Shown piece by piece: positions 51,621-61,560 of a DNA stretch of 64,000 nt; the first letter of the stretch is position 1; each line of letters opens with the position of its first letter. Source of the stretch: Lucinisca nassula (taxonomy: Eukaryota > Mollusca > Bivalvia > Lucinida > Lucinidae). The position numbers and the translations under genes were made by a program. The notes under the pieces were generated by a model. That model saw only the letters and a list, made by a program, of their open reading frames with translations, was not told where the DNA came from and searched no databases. The stretch spans positions 43,911,124 through 43,975,123 of the forward strand of contig OY757016.1 of the NCBI GenBank assembly GCA_963580285.1, in the 5' to 3' direction.

Positions 51621-52607
51621 ATACCCGCTTTTTCGAAAAAAAAATCGGGTATATTGTTTTCGTGTCAGAGTCGAGTGTCTATCAGTCCGGGGGTCTGTAT
51701 GTATGTAAGTATGTGTGTGTGTGTATACATACGCCCGTCGAGTTTCTATGGAATGGATCTCCTCTGAAACCGGTTAAGATACATTTTTCAAACTTTGCCT
51801 GTGGATAATACATGGAAAGCAGATGGCACTGGGCTACTTTTGGCGTGACCTTGACCTCAACATGGCCCCATGGTCAAAGGTCAAAAAGTATTATTTTGCA
51901 ATATCTTCTAAACTATTGGAGTTTCACTTCTGGAACTTTGGTTATTGGATGACCCTTGGAATATAGAATAAATTGGGCTCCTTTTGGTGTGACCTTGACC
52001 TCAACATGGCCCCCAGGTCAAAGGTAAAAAAGTATGACTTTGTCATATCTTCTAAACAATCGGATTTACACTTCTGAAACTTTGGTTATTGGACGGCCCT
52101 TGGAATATAGAATATATTGGGCTACTTTTGGTGTGACCTCGTTCTCAACATGACTCCAAGGTCAATGGTCAAAAAGTATGATTTTGTCATATCTTCTAAA
52201 CTATTGGAGTTACACTTCTGAAACTTTGATTATTGGATGGCCCTTTGAATATAGAATAAATTGGGATACTTTTGGTGTGACCTCGACCTCAACATGACCC
52301 CAAGGTCAAAAGTCAAAAAGTATGACTTTGCCATATCTTCTAAACTATTGGTGTTACACTTCTGAAACTTGGATATTAGATGGCCATTGGAATATAGGAT
52401 AAATTGGGATAATTTTGGTGGACCTCAACATGAACCCAAGGTCAAAGGTAAAAAAGTATGACTTTGCCATATCTTCTAAACTATAAGAGTTACACTCCTG
52501 AAACTTTGCTTATCAGTTAGAATGTTCTTTGCAACTTTTTTAACTTATATGTAGTTTTGGCTAGCTAATACATAGTCATTAGTGTTTTTCATAGAAAAAG
52601 CGGGTAT
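51621..52607. mobile_element. ATACCCGC element with internal tandem repeats
   Basis: The left end ATACCCGCTTTTTC is matched by the inverted right end GAAAAAGCGGGTAT. The left end also folds on itself with AAAATCGGGTAT. The interior holds about five degenerate units of roughly 145 bp: GTGTGACCTTGACCTCAACA, AGGTCAAAGGTCAAAAAGTA and CTTCTAAACTATTGGAGT. No transposase frame. Confidence 0.7.
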
Positions 52608-52954
52608 TTGCGATGGTATATCATCGACTGCGTGATCAAGTTTACCTTTAATTTCATTAAAAGATTTCATAATTGTGCATGTCTTTAAAGGGTTGGACCT
52701 AATACATGAGAATGAGCCTTTTCTTACCGATTCATTATAGGAAAGGTTTTCTAAGGCCATTCCCAATTGCGGGCAGTACAAATCATAAACAGAGAAGGTG
52801 GAACATGAGTATGAAATATCGCGAGCAGGTCATAAAGAGCATTTCGCCGCAAATAAGCAACAGAATACTTTAGGAATTTTGAATGACTTCAGAATTATAG
52901 CTTTGAGAGCTATCTGTCACCAGTCAATGACACATTACATGATTGTTCGTTATT
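52608..52954. other. unassigned stretch
   Basis: Overlapping frames on both strands. No known domain or repeat. Confidence 0.3.
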
Positions 52955-52960
52955 ATCCCC

Positions 52961-53330
52961 TCGCAACAAAGTTGCGATCGATACCATACGTCCGTGTGTG
53001 GGTGTTTGTGTGTGTCCGTGTGTCCGGAAATTTGTGAACAGGATTAAAGACAATGCCATCATCGGAGAAGCATCATGCCTTCCATAAATGTTCCCCATGG
53101 AGAGAGAATAAATCCTATTGATTTTCAAGGTCAAGGGTCAAATGCCAAGTTAACAATGGACTTGACATTGAAAACATTGTGAACAAGATAAAAGACAAAG
53201 CTATCATCATTGGAGTATCAAACATTCCACAAAAGTTTCCCGTGGAGCGATGATGAACACTTCAATTTCGAGGTCAAGGGTCAAATGTCAATGTCACCAT
53301 GCACCGTGTGAAAAACACTGAAGTGTCCTA
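52961..53330 (+). mobile_element. TATCCCCTCGC hairpin-start element fragment
   Basis: TATCCCCTCGCAACAAAGTTG then CGATCGATA forms a terminal hairpin. It is followed by a GTCCGTGTGTG tract and two units of about 145 bp with GTGAACA.GAT.AAAGACAA and AGGTCAAGGGTCAAATG. This is the same architecture as 51,621. Confidence 0.5.
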
Positions 53331-53861
53331 TGCACTCTGAGGTGAGTGACTCTATATTTGCCTTCTGGGATGACCCTAGGAAATGCTGATTCTTCTCCAT
53401 CGGTAAAGTTACATACCAGAATCAGCATTCGGAATTATTACTGAGGATACGTCCAATGCCATTCAAAGATCAGGACCTGTGAAGTTAGTCCCTTGCTCTA
53501 ATTAGCTTCAGTATTATCAGCACCTTCAACTGTGGAAATGATCGAATCGGAAAGAGCATTCCACTCTCTAATGGTCCGACGAAAGAAAGATTCTTTGTAC
53601 ATACGGGACAATTGGGATCATCATACCTCATGTCAAATCAAGGGACTTTACCTGTACTGGCATTTTTCCAGCTCCGAAAATCCCGAAAAAAAATTAAAAC
53701 AACCGCAAAATGACCCACTTTGTTTTTATTTGATTTTCTCAAATTTAACACTGGATGAAAGAAAAATTATTTTTCTACTTAAATTTTCAGTCCCATTTTT
53801 CATTGCATAATGAATGTTTTAAATACTGTAGTTTTAAATCAATATGAGAATATCAATTCCC
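53331..53861. other. unassigned stretch
   Basis: The frame at 53,532-53,810 starts ESERAFHSLMVRRKKDSLYI. I recall similar text in mollusc repeats but cannot name the family. No exon borders seen. Confidence 0.3.
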
Positions 53862-54012
53862 CAGCAGGCACACGTCGCAAGGGCAACGTCAACTCAACGT
53901 CGGTGCAATGTCACGACGTTGCACCGACGTAGATGTGACGTTGCATTAAAGTCATGACGTTGCACCGACGTTGATGTGACGTCACAATTACGTCATGTGC
54001 CTGATGGGAAGT
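53862..54012. mobile_element. palindromic CGTTGCACCGACGT MITE
   Basis: CCAGCAGGCACACG on the left and CATGTGCCTGATGGG on the right are inverted. The interior repeats ACGTTGCACCGACGT and GATGTGACGT in both directions. Confidence 0.65.
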
Positions 54013-54166
54013 AACCAACAAGGTCGGATATCACTGTTAATTCCACCCCTCCCAGACTTACACAAAAACACTTATGGGTCGATTGTTTGCCAATCGACCA
54101 AAGTTACTAAGCACAACACTTTCAACGTTGCGCTACGTGACTCTCTCTCTTTACCAAAGAACACCT

Positions 54167-54426
54167 ATTCAAATACATTGAAAATTCTACCGTAAAAAAA
54201 AAACTGAAAATTTTCAGATAGAAGAAAATCTGATATTTATCATATTTCTGTTCAAAATATAGATTGTGATTACTCGTTAGAATCGCCTCGGCGAGGCGGT
54301 TCTAACGGGCATCTACAAGCTATTTTTAATCAGAAATAAGAAAAAAATAATGGGTGTCACCGTTAACTGCAGTTTAACTATATAAAAGTGGGGTTTAAGG
54401 GGGTCAAAATTATATAGGCGTGTTTT
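54167..54426. mobile_element. HP-4 MITE, full-length
   Basis: The ends CACCTATTCAAATACATTG and AAAATTATATAGGCGTG are inverted. The hairpin at about 54,262-54,325 meets at CGCCTCGGCGAGGCG. Confidence 0.75.
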
Positions 54427-54466
54427 TTAGGAAATCCAGGTAGGGATCATTTACAAAAAAAAAAAA

Positions 54467-54676
54467 CGCCCCCAATGATCGTGGCTTGAAGAAATAGATG
54501 GGCGGCCAGATGCTTCCACGCAGAGCTGAAACCGACCCGCACACGATTACTGGGAAATCGCTAAGAGGATATACGCCTGCCCAGGCAAAGCGGTGCGAGT
54601 AGGCCCTTCCATGCTTATAAACCCTATTGGTTTAATTGGGCGGCAGGGCTTGCGTTGTCTTTTCATCTCAATGTCG
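54467..54676 (+). mobile_element. SINE-A lacking its 3' third
   Basis: Runs from CGCCCCCAATGATCGTGGCT to TCATCTCAATGTCGGG. It stops where the next SINE begins. Confidence 0.75.
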
Positions 54677-54990
54677 GGCGGCCCCCGTCCATCGGGGCTT
54701 GAAGAAATAGATTGGCTGCATGATGCTACCACGCAGAGCTGAAATCCGAACCCCTACGAGGACTGGTAAACCACTTAGAGGAACTAAGCCTGCCCATGTA
54801 AAGCAGTGGAAGTCGGACAGTCCATGTTTATAAACCCTATTGGTTTCATTGGTCGACATGGCTTGAGATGTTATTTCATCTCAGTGTCGGGTACATATCC
54901 CACAAAATTGGAAGCAACGTCACCAAAATGACCTTTACAGTGTTGACGGGGATGTTAAACCTCAAATCAAAAAAAAAAAAAAAAAAAAAA
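54677..54990 (+). mobile_element. SINE-A, full-length, poly-A tailed
   Basis: Head-to-tail with the preceding copy. The tail is CTCAAATC then an uninterrupted run of over 20 A, unlike the CAAACAAA tail of other copies. Confidence 0.8.
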
Positions 54991-55044
54991 GCCGCGTTAT
55001 TTACATCTTAGAGAATTATCTGTAGAATCTGGACTGCAATCATG

Positions 55045-55120
55045 TGTTGGGTTTTGCAAACAGTGTAGATCCATATCAGAACGCGGTGTCTGTTCAGGGT
55101 CTACACTGTTTGCTCAGGGT
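55045..55120. repeat. degraded hairpin of the GTGTAGATCC type
   Basis: CAAACAGTGTAGATCCATAT and CAGGGTCTACACTGTTTGCT are inverse arms with a shortened loop. GGGTTAA follows. Confidence 0.65.
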
Positions 55121-55985
55121 AAAGGGTTAAACGAAACAGTTCAAGTTCCCCTTCAGGGCCATTTTTTCAATCTACACTAAGAGATTCTCGACCTATCAGT
55201 GCTGTCAGTGCTTTGATTTATTTACCCTTCAACCCTTCCACCCCTGAGTTATCGGCGTGGGCTCTACCATCACTGACTTTGGGCACGTCCATTCTACTTT
55301 ATATAGTATCTAACTTAAAACAGTCATCAGGATAACAAGTTATATTCCCCTATAAGGTGGCTCATTATGCGCCATCTCATCAGGAACAACATGTTTGCAT
55401 TAGTATCTGTGCCGGGCTTCAGGGTTGTAAGGGTTAGTCTTTGCTGCAGTAACAGGCTTAAATATTGCGCAGTAAACAATCATTGGAATCGAAAGGGATA
55501 CGTTTAAACCGTAGATTGTACCATTCTGTGTAGAAGCACTGTCATCTATTTTAAACACACATAGACTTCTGTCATCCATTTCAAACAATGAATTTTAATT
55601 TTAGGATAATTCAACAATGAAATATCAGGAGTATATTCAGGACTGTGCTGACTGAAAATAAAACAATAATCAAAACCGAATACCCTTTCGATGATTAAAA
55701 CAAAAAACATAGTTCGTTATTAAAAATCCAGAATGTATCAAAAATAGAATTCGAATGGCAAAAATTCAGATTTTAAATATATAATTGAATGTAGTAGCAA
55801 ATTAAAATTGTTAAAAAAGTGTTTTAATTTTATCAATAACGCGAACTCCTGTAACTGACAATTCGCTTACATCATTCAAAAGTCAAGTTTCATGATTACA
55901 TAGTCCGTGTCTCAAACTCAGTACAAATGGTGCTGCGTTGGTACGCAGCGCAATTAGAATCACTTTAAAGAGGCGATTCTAATTC
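55121..55985. other. unassigned stretch
   Basis: It includes the diverged repeat ACCCTTCCACCCCTGAGTTA shared with about 6,780. Otherwise AT-rich with no gene seen. Confidence 0.35.
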
Positions 55986-55989
55986 ATTG

Positions 55990-56075
55990 AAATTCCTGTT
56001 TTAAGATCACCTTTGGGACTGTTCAAAAGTGGTCTTTAAGACCACTTTTAAACAGTCACAAAGGTGGTCTCTTAG
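55990..56075. repeat. hairpin AAGATCACCTTTGGGACTGT
   Basis: TTTGGGACTGTTCAAAAGTGG, TCTTTAAGA, then the inverse CCACTTTTAAACAGTCACAAA. A related hairpin occurs at about 23,480-23,530. Confidence 0.65.
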
Positions 56076-56195
56076 TAGTGAACATTGATGAGGGAAAAAA
56101 GAAAGAACTGAAGCCTTGTAAAAATGATTTTCAATAAAGGAAAGTGTTAATTTTAGCTGGTTGACTTTATGGATAAACTTTTGTCGATCATCCAC

Positions 56196-56272
56196 CAAAA
56201 CCTATGTTATGAGTATGCATCGGAACCACCTCGATGAGGTGGTTCTAATGGATACCCACAACATAGAATGTG
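56196..56272. mobile_element. HP-4 hairpin core
   Basis: CTATGTTATGAGTATGCATC, meeting at CCTCGATGAGG, and an inverse ending CACAACATAGA. Confidence 0.65.
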
Positions 56273-56280
56273 GTGGTTCT

Positions 56281-56505
56281 TGTTTGTTTGATTTGAGGTT
56301 TAACGTCCCCGTCAACACTGTAAAGGTCATTTTGGAGACGTTGCTTCCAATTTTGTGGGACTTTTACCCGACATTGAGATGAAATGGCATCTCAAGCCCT
56401 GTCGCCCAATGAAACCAATAGGGTTTATTAGCATGGACGGTCCGCCTCGCACCGCGGTTCCTGGACAGGCTTAGATCCTCTAAGCGGTTTACCAGTACTA
56501 ATGTG
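56281..56505 (-). mobile_element. SINE-A, 5'-truncated
   Basis: Reverse copy to CAGTACTAATGTGGGG, where a minisatellite begins in place of the SINE 5' end. Confidence 0.8.
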
Positions 56506-56660
56506 GGGGGGTTCCGGGTCGTTTCGCCCGTGGGTCGTTTCGCCGGGTCGTTTCGCCCTGAGTCGTTTCGCCCTGATTTTTGGGGTGGGTCGTTTCACCC
56601 TTACCTGGTGAGTCGTTTTGCCCGTGAGTCGTTTCGCCCGTGGGTCGTTTCGCCGCAATT
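56506..56660 (+). repeat. GGGTCGTTTCGCCC minisatellite
   Basis: About eight units of 15-18 bp with the core GTCGTTTCGCCC, alternately preceded by GTGG or CTGA. It has high CpG content in an AT-rich region. Confidence 0.9.
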
Positions 56661-56689
56661 ATATTTTAAGGGAGTGACAAACGGAATGG

Positions 56690-56900
56690 ATGAGTAAATG
56701 GACAGATGGATGAATGAATAAATGGGTGAATAGAGTTGTGCGTCGGTAGATGGACGGAGGTACGGATGAATGGACTGCATTTTAATATACGGCGATAGAA
56801 AAGTTAATGAATGAATGAATGAATTAATGGAGAGTATTGGTAGCTTGACAAACGAAAATGAATGAATGAAAGAATGAATGAATGAATGAATGAAGTGATG
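56690..56900 (+). repeat. GAATGAAT / GGATGAATGG tract
   Basis: An imperfect tetranucleotide tract: GGATGAATGAATAAATGGGT, then GAATGAATGAATGAAT near 56,810 and 56,870. Confidence 0.85.
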
Positions 56901-56917
56901 CTTGTGTAGATGGACGG

Positions 56918-57320
56918 ACCGTTTCTAACGAGCACCTGAGCAGAAATATGAAAAATATAAGAATCTTTGATCAGAATATTTTTGATTGTTTTTTTTTTGG
57001 GGGGGTGGTAGAATTTTCCAGTATTTGAATAAGCATGTTTTCGTAATGAAAACTATTAAACAGACTAGTACGATAACACAGCCGTGCGGCATAGTGCAGG
57101 TTTTCACATCTCTAAAATGACTAGTTTTATTTTTATTTTTTTTTATGAAAAGCTGTGGTATTTTTTCTTATCTATACTGCGAACATATGTTTAGGCGGTT
57201 CTAACGAGTACCCACAACCTTTGTCTTGTAGCAGAAATAACAAAAATAACGTATACCCCAATAAACCCCAGTTTTCACCATATAAGGTGGGGTTTAGGGA
57301 GTGTTCATTCCACGGACTTG
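56918..57320. mobile_element. HP-4-like remnants, two pieces
   Basis: TAACGAGCACCTGAGCAGAA and AAAATTGTGG-type text at the left. GGCGGTTCTAACGAGTACCC and ATAAGGTGGGGTTTAGGGAG at 57,193-57,302. The copy is rearranged. Confidence 0.5.
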
Positions 57321-57592
57321 TTAATGTGGTGCTATAGTTTCATGTTATGCTTTGTTATATATTTATAATGTAAAATATGTGTTTTGTTATGCATAAAATT
57401 ATGGGAAAAATGATAAGAATGTATAAAACGTTATGATTCTATTCCTACCAAGGTTGAGCCACAGTAGAGTCTGTATAAAAATTAAACCAACTTTTTTGCA
57501 CATGACATTTCGTTAATGTTTTATATTAATTATTACTCTTTAAGTGACATTTCACGTTACGCATATTACCATGTTATGTATTATTTGCTTTA
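57321..57592. other. unassigned stretch before the DIRS element
   Basis: AT-rich. It may include the outer terminal repeat of the DIRS-like element, which I cannot delimit. Confidence 0.35.
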
Positions 57593-57748
57593 GTCTATTA
57601 CCCACCATCAGAAAAAATTGACAGTCTGGACTGAGTACCGTTCTTACCGTGCTCCTTAACGCTGATCGTGCTAATAGTCACGTATAGCCCGGATGCACGC
57701 ATGCGCAAATGATTCATAATTTTTCTGATGGTGTACGATAGACATCAC
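57593..57748. repeat. inverted repeat upstream of DIRS gag
   Basis: TCTATTACCCACCATCAGAA (57,593) is matched in inverse by TTTTTCTGATGGTGTACGAT (57,719), with arms of roughly 28 bp and mismatches. DIRS elements carry inverted terminal repeats instead of LTRs, so this may be part of the left terminus. It could also be an unrelated MITE. Confidence 0.45.
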
Positions 57749-58039
57749 TGAAGAAGATTCGATTTTAAAATCTGGAATCATCCTTCATTATCGAAGTCGT
57801 AATCGTATTTTTTCGTACATCCATATTCGTTACCCACCTTCTATTTCATATTTATTCATTTATTTCGGAAATTTGTGCTTTATTTTCCGATTTCCATGAT
57901 CGATTTGTCTTTGTTTGTTAACAAAGATCTTCGGCAAAGATTTACTTTTTCTTTGTTTTCTTTTCGATCATATCTTACGTTCGGAAATAATTTCCTCATT
58001 ACTATTTTGTCAATTTTCGCCGTATTCTTCTCTCGCTAC

Positions 58040-59581
58040 ATGCCTCAAATCAAAGGCTTATGCGGTCATTTTAAAGCTCATTGGGACACACATCCTACAT
58101 GTATTTCCTGTGCTTTATGTTCCAGGTTCAATAACTGCAAATTCTGTGTCGATTGGTCTCTCGATCGCTGGAATTTAGTTGATTCTCGCAGAACCTACAA
58201 GGAGAAGATGGCGAAAAGAAAAGTCTCCTCTTCTGGTAAAAAGTCGGGCTTCTCTAGCAGATCCAGCCAAAAGACTCAAGCTACCGACTCAGAAGAAATC
58301 TATGATTCTTACGGCGAGTTCTCTGGTACAGACGATCAACAGGGTCCATGTGATCAGCTCAGATCCTCCACTTCACGTTCGGCGGCTATAGGCCCACAAC
58401 TGAGTGGTTTGGATCGGTCATCTGGGCAGAGTAACAGCCACCATTCGGGTGCTACACTCTCGCTCAATAGACCGGACCGTGGACCATCCAAGAAGGTCGA
58501 GTCTAAGACCTCTTCCGGACAAAATGTCCCGGGACATTCCCAACAGGACACCGGACTTTTACTGGATACCGGACGTCCGGACAGGTCCACTACTGAGATA
58601 TTTTCCGGTACCGACCGAAACACCGGACATTCATCACAGGGCACCGGACATAAAAGGATAAGACCCCGAATAGATCATTTCCCGGCACCGGACAAACGGA
58701 CAAGACCGGACGCAAACAATCGGCCAACTCCGGACGACCGGACAGTCCCGGACATTCGACCAAAGCCGGACAGCCGGACAGATCTGGACACCATAGAAAT
58801 AGTCAGAACAGATCCGGACATAGCAGAGGTTTCACGGAAAATCGTTCCTCCACACCACATAACACCAGTAGCAACAGTGTTCTTATTAATGAACCGGAAA
58901 ATCATTCAAATAATGATCGGTCATTAATAAATAATTCCCGTCATAGAGCCACGACCTCTAGGGACTCTCAAAGGGGTAGAAAACATACTCCTCCACTAGT
59001 TCGTTCCTTATTTATCTCTACCTCACGTTCGAGGTCGAGATCTCATTCAAATTCTATTCAGAACAGGAGATCTCGTTCTCATACAAAGAAATCACGGAGA
59101 CACAAACACAAATCTGATAAGAGAAAAAGATATTCTTCTTCTTCTTCTTTATCTTCATCATCATCGACGTCTCCACATTACCATCATAGGAGGAAACGTC
59201 TACATCGATCACGATCACCACACTCTTACAAAAGATCTCACAAAAGACATAGATCTTCATCTAGTTCGTACTCTCGTAGTCCCAAGGGTCATAAATCGAG
59301 AGTTGTTTCTCAAAAAAGGAAATCTGTGACTATGACTCAATCCACTGGATCTCCCGTTTTGCACCATAAACGTCAACATTCTTCTCCTGCCCTACATGAT
59401 ACATCTCGAGAATTATCTATTAGGGTTAGGAATAATGATTTTGATGTGGAGAATGATACTCACAACACTATTAGAGCCTCTCGTTCTCCATCTTCTGGTG
59501 AGGAAAACGAAACTTCTGTTGGAATAAAATTTCCTCAAGTCATAGAAGAAATCTATAAATTACTCCCGGAAGAAAAGTTCC
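58040..59581 (+). pseudogene. gag: DIRS-like gag, 5' part, frameshifted
   Basis: The likely start is ATG 58,040 (MPQIKGLCGHF), since the 55 upstream open residues are hydrophobic and look untranslated. Next comes a Cys/His cluster (HWDTHPTCISCALC, CKFCVDW) typical in spacing of DIRS gag N-termini. A Thr/Gly/Asp-rich region follows, then a strongly Arg/Ser-rich region (about 58,990-59,310, SRSRSRSHS). Reading starts in one frame and is open to 58,927. The credible downstream protein is in another frame that is open only from 58,654. One indel therefore broke the gene between 58,654 and 58,927, most likely near 58,660-58,690. The product would form the capsid-like shell. The gene is further interrupted at 59,582. 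Confidence 0.75.
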
Positions 59582-59613
59582 TATGGCAAGCCATTTTACT
59601 ATTTATTATGGAA

Positions 59614-60300
59614 TGTAGATATCTTATTTATTATATAAGATATCTTATATATTATATTAGATATCTTATTTATTATATTAGATATCTTATATATATAAGA
59701 TATCTTATATAATAACTAAGATATCTTATATAGGATATAAGATATCTTATATGTTATATAAGATATCTGATATGTTATATAAGATATCTTATATGCTATA
59801 TTAGATATCTTATATAAGATATAAGATATCTAATATAGGATATAAGATATCTAGTATGATATATAAGATATCTAATTTACCAAAATATATAAGATATCTT
59901 ATATGCTAAATAAGATATCTAATATAGCATATAAGATATCTTATATAACATATCAGATATCTTATATATTATATAAGATATCTTATATAATATATAAGAT
60001 ATCTTATTTAATAATGGAAATAAGATATCTTATATGATATATAAGATATCTGATATATTATATAAGATATCTTATATGTCATATTAGATATCTTATTTGG
60101 TATATAAGATATCTTATTTAGCATATCAGATATCTGATATATTCCAGTAAATAAGATATCTTATATCCTATATTAGATATCTTATTTAATATATTAGATA
60201 TCTTATATAGCATATAAGATATCTTATATAATATATAAGATATCTTATTTACCTTTATATATAAGATATCTTATTTGACAAATAAGATATCTAATATATT
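59614..60300. repeat. 21-bp GATATC array, left arm
   Basis: Dozens of TAAGATATCTTA cores, most exactly 21 bp apart (centre to centre), some 18 bp. Occasional breaks contain short unique words (ATAATGGAAA, ATTCCAGTAAA). Every unit is self-complementary. Confidence 0.9.
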
Positions 60301-60367
60301 TTACCAAAAAAAATAATGAAGTCTCCCCCAAACTGCCTGGAAATGGCTACCCCCATTTATGCCTAAC

Positions 60368-60556
60368 ATTCCATAAAACATTTTGTACCGGAAACCCTGG
60401 CAAACAGTGCAGGCCCAGATCAGATCAGGGCCTACACTATTTGTAAAACGTTCAGCTATTTTCAGATTACACAACCTCTTATCATGTGTCATACCTAATT
60501 TTCAAAATGGGCTCCTGCCATGTATAAGGAGGAAGATTCCATTTGGTAAAAACAAT
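60368..60556. mobile_element. TTAA-3-like MITE in the central spacer
   Basis: It reads ACATTTTGTACCGGAAACCC, a short hairpin GTGCAGGCCCAGATCAGATC, then AAAATGGGCTCCTGCC and GATTCCATTTGGTAAAAA. It is in reverse order to 15,339-15,551 and is degraded. Confidence 0.6.
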
Positions 60557-60944
60557 AAAGGATAAAAGGGACAAAGAAAAATTGAACTAATTATGCGAAA
60601 TGTAGAGGCTGAAACCAGGCTAAATATATGCACAGTCTGGCGAGAGTCTTTGTTTTTTTGTTTGTGTTTTTTTTTTTTTTTGGTCAAAATACATGCAACG
60701 AGCAGTGCTTGGCATAACTCAAGTTTGAAGTTCAATTAACACTTCCACTGTCTTGTAAGGGAGGGTTATTAAATTATACAAACAAAAGCAAGTTGGATTT
60801 ATTCTCTCTCAAAAAAAAAAAAAAAAAAAAAAAATGTAGACTTTTATCTGATCGCACCTGTTTGGGAACCCCGTTTTATGTACGATTACAGTTTTTAGTC
60901 CTCATGGAGAGGGAGTGACTATTATTTGTCATTTCTTTCCAATT

Positions 60945-61527
60945 TATATAAGATATCTTATATGTTAATTAAGATATCTTATTTATCAAACGTATATAAG
61001 ATATCTTATATGTTAAATAAGATATCTTATATGCTATATAAGATATCTTATATGTTAAATAAGATATCTGATATACCAATTAAGATATCTTATATACAAA
61101 TATAAATAAGATATCTTATATAATATATAAGATATCTGATATGTTATATAAGATATCTTATATGCTATATAAGATATCTTATTCAGTATATTAGATATCT
61201 TATATAGCATATAAGATATCTTATATGTTTTAGTAAATAAGATATCTTATATGTTATATAAGATATCTTATTTAACATATAAGATATCTTATATGTTATA
61301 TAAGATATCTTATTTAACATATAAGATATCTTATATATCATATCAGATATCTGAATTGCAGAATTAAATAAGATATCTCATATAGGATATAAGATATCTA
61401 CTTTAGGATATAAGATATCTTAATTGATATATCAGATATCTTATATAGGATATAAGATATCTTATATAGGATATAAGATATCTTATATCCTATATAAGAT
61501 ATCTGATATAATATATCAGATATCTAC
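60945..61527. repeat. 21-bp GATATC array, right arm
   Basis: The same unit as the left arm, with breaks such as ATCAAACGTATA and AGAATTAAATAA. Since units are palindromic, the two arms can pair in many registers. Confidence 0.9.
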
Positions 61528-61560
61528 ATTCCATAATAAATAGTAAAATTGCTTGCCATA

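Larger units (their letters stand above)
59582..61560. mobile_element. GATATC-palindrome element inserted in gag
   Basis: A 1,979-bp element. The first 40 bases (TATGGCAAGCCATTTTACTA onwards) are the inverse of the last 40 with one mismatch. AGTTCC flanks both sides (59,576-59,581 and 61,561-61,566). The two arms (about 59,614-60,300 and 60,945-61,527) are arrays of a 21-bp unit: GATATC plus a 15-bp spacer of the TTATAT-N3-ATATAA type. The middle (60,301-60,944) is different sequence with a TTAA-3-like piece. There is no transposase. Joining the flanks with one AGTTCC restores an open gag frame. The superfamily is unknown. Confidence 0.85.

Noticed and set aside
56428..56697. Basic protein frames on both strands (76 and 64 residues)
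   Set aside because: They arise from the GTCGTTTCGCCC minisatellite.
57875..58039. Use of the first ATG (57,875) as the gag start
   Set aside because: The 55 residues are hydrophobic and unlike the charged gag that follows. ATG 58,040 directly precedes the Cys/His cluster.
59617..61527. CRISPR-like array
   Set aside because: Units are palindromic and contiguous with AT-only spacers, in a eukaryotic retrotransposon. No unique spacers and no cas genes.
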